Under the pieces are notes generated by a model, which made no database searches, was not told the origin of the DNA, and worked only from the letters and a program-made list of their open reading frames with translations. A DNA stretch of 7,299 nucleotides, from contig JAFAUV010000294.1 in NCBI GenBank assembly GCA_019243075.1, positions 1 through 7,299 on the forward strand, given 5' to 3'. This document shows positions 7,065 to 7,299 of the stretch, in pieces (within the stretch, counting starts at the first letter, position 1; every line of letters starts with the position of its first letter). A program made the translations under genes and the position numbers. This DNA is from Bradyrhizobium sp. (GTDB lineage Bacteria > Pseudomonadota > Alphaproteobacteria > Rhizobiales > Xanthobacteraceae).

Positions 7065-7144
7065 GGGCTGAACTCTCCGGGCCCGGGTGGGTAATTCGAA
7101 GCGGCCGAGATCGAGCAGTGGCGGCTCGCCTGCGATCTATTCGC

Positions 7145-7174
7145 TTGACCGGCCGTGCGGATACCGGCAAGGAT
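7145..7174 (+). promoter_or_regulatory. Possible promoter for the riboswitch-controlled transcript
   Basis: TTGACC (7145-7150) matches the -35 hexamer at five of six positions. After 18 nt comes AAGGAT (7169-7174), a weak -10 with three matches. The start would fall near 7180, just where the B12 riboswitch begins, which is the main reason for proposing it. The rest of 7065-7178 contains no gene that I can see. Confidence 0.3.
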
Positions 7175-7178
7175 TAAT

Positions 7179-7299
7179 CCGGTGGTTCTCGAAAGGGATC
7201 AAAGAGGAATGCGGTGCGGGATTTCCCCTATGCCGCAGCTGCCCCCGCAACTGTGAGCGGCGAGCGTTCGAACAGGCTGCCACTGGGGAAACCCGGGAA
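7179..7299 (+). promoter_or_regulatory. Cobalamin (adenosylcobalamin/B12) riboswitch, cut by the window end
   Basis: The conserved blocks of the cobalamin riboswitch appear in order: AGGAATGCGGTG (about 7205-7215), the core GCCCCCGCAACTGT (7241-7254), GAGCGGCGAGCG after it, and the GCCACTG box (7279-7285) followed by GGGGAAACCCGGGAA at the window end. The 3' part and expression platform are outside. This RNA binds B12 and usually represses downstream genes for cobalamin synthesis, B12 or cobalt uptake, or B12-independent enzymes; the target here is the next + strand gene, which cannot be seen. It lies 115 nt after the permease stop, so it is unlikely to act on the permease. Confidence 0.93.

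Noticed and set aside
7077..7137. Palindrome CCGGGCCCGG (7077-7086) and a bulged stem CGAGC/GCTCG (7112-7128) as a terminator for the permease operon
   Set aside because: The first has no loop, the second has only a 5-bp stem, and neither is followed by a T-tract. A terminator here cannot be supported.

Overview
The window looks like chromosomal DNA of a GC-rich alphaproteobacterium, most likely Bradyrhizobium or a close relative such as Rhodopseudomonas. The protein types, the very GC-rich third codon positions, and a palindromic intergenic repeat of a kind I associate with Bradyrhizobium genomes all point that way. This assignment is by recall, not by a search.

Layout, left to right. (1) 1-636, + strand: the 3' part of an HtrA/Deg-family serine protease (catalytic GNSGG motif plus one PDZ domain); its 5' end lies outside the window. 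(2) 641-728: a palindromic repeat filling the 95-bp gap between this gene and the convergent next one. (3) 732-4202, - strand: a large fused indolepyruvate ferredoxin oxidoreductase family protein of 1156 aa, with TPP-binding, iron-sulfur, gamma-type and C-terminal domains in one chain. (4) 4203-4689: a 487-bp divergent intergenic region with a possible promoter for the oxidoreductase and a 12-bp palindrome (ATTGT-AC-ACAAT) that resembles a GntR-family operator. (5) 4690-5415, + strand: an isochorismatase-fold cysteine hydrolase very close in motif content and residue spacing to biuret hydrolase BiuH. (6) 5412-7064, + strand: a 550-aa multi-spanning permease distantly related to the NCS2/AzgA nucleobase transporters, overlapping the hydrolase by an ATGA and so translationally coupled to it. 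(7) 7065-7178: a spacer with a possible promoter. (8) About 7179 to the window end: a cobalamin (B12) riboswitch on the + strand, cut by the window edge; the gene it controls lies beyond.

The most coherent functional unit is the hydrolase-permease pair. The permease probably brings in a small nitrogen-rich compound (a biuret-, triuret-, ureide- or nucleobase-like amide) and the hydrolase deaminates it in the cytoplasm, so the pair reads as a compact nitrogen-scavenging module, perhaps switched by a GntR-type repressor encoded elsewhere. The oxidoreductase is a separate, divergently transcribed gene that probably degrades aryl-pyruvates from aromatic amino acids. The protease and the B12-controlled gene are further unrelated units. 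I see no CRISPR array, tRNA, rRNA, insertion sequence or phage gene. The hydrolase-permease pair is the best candidate for an undescribed system.
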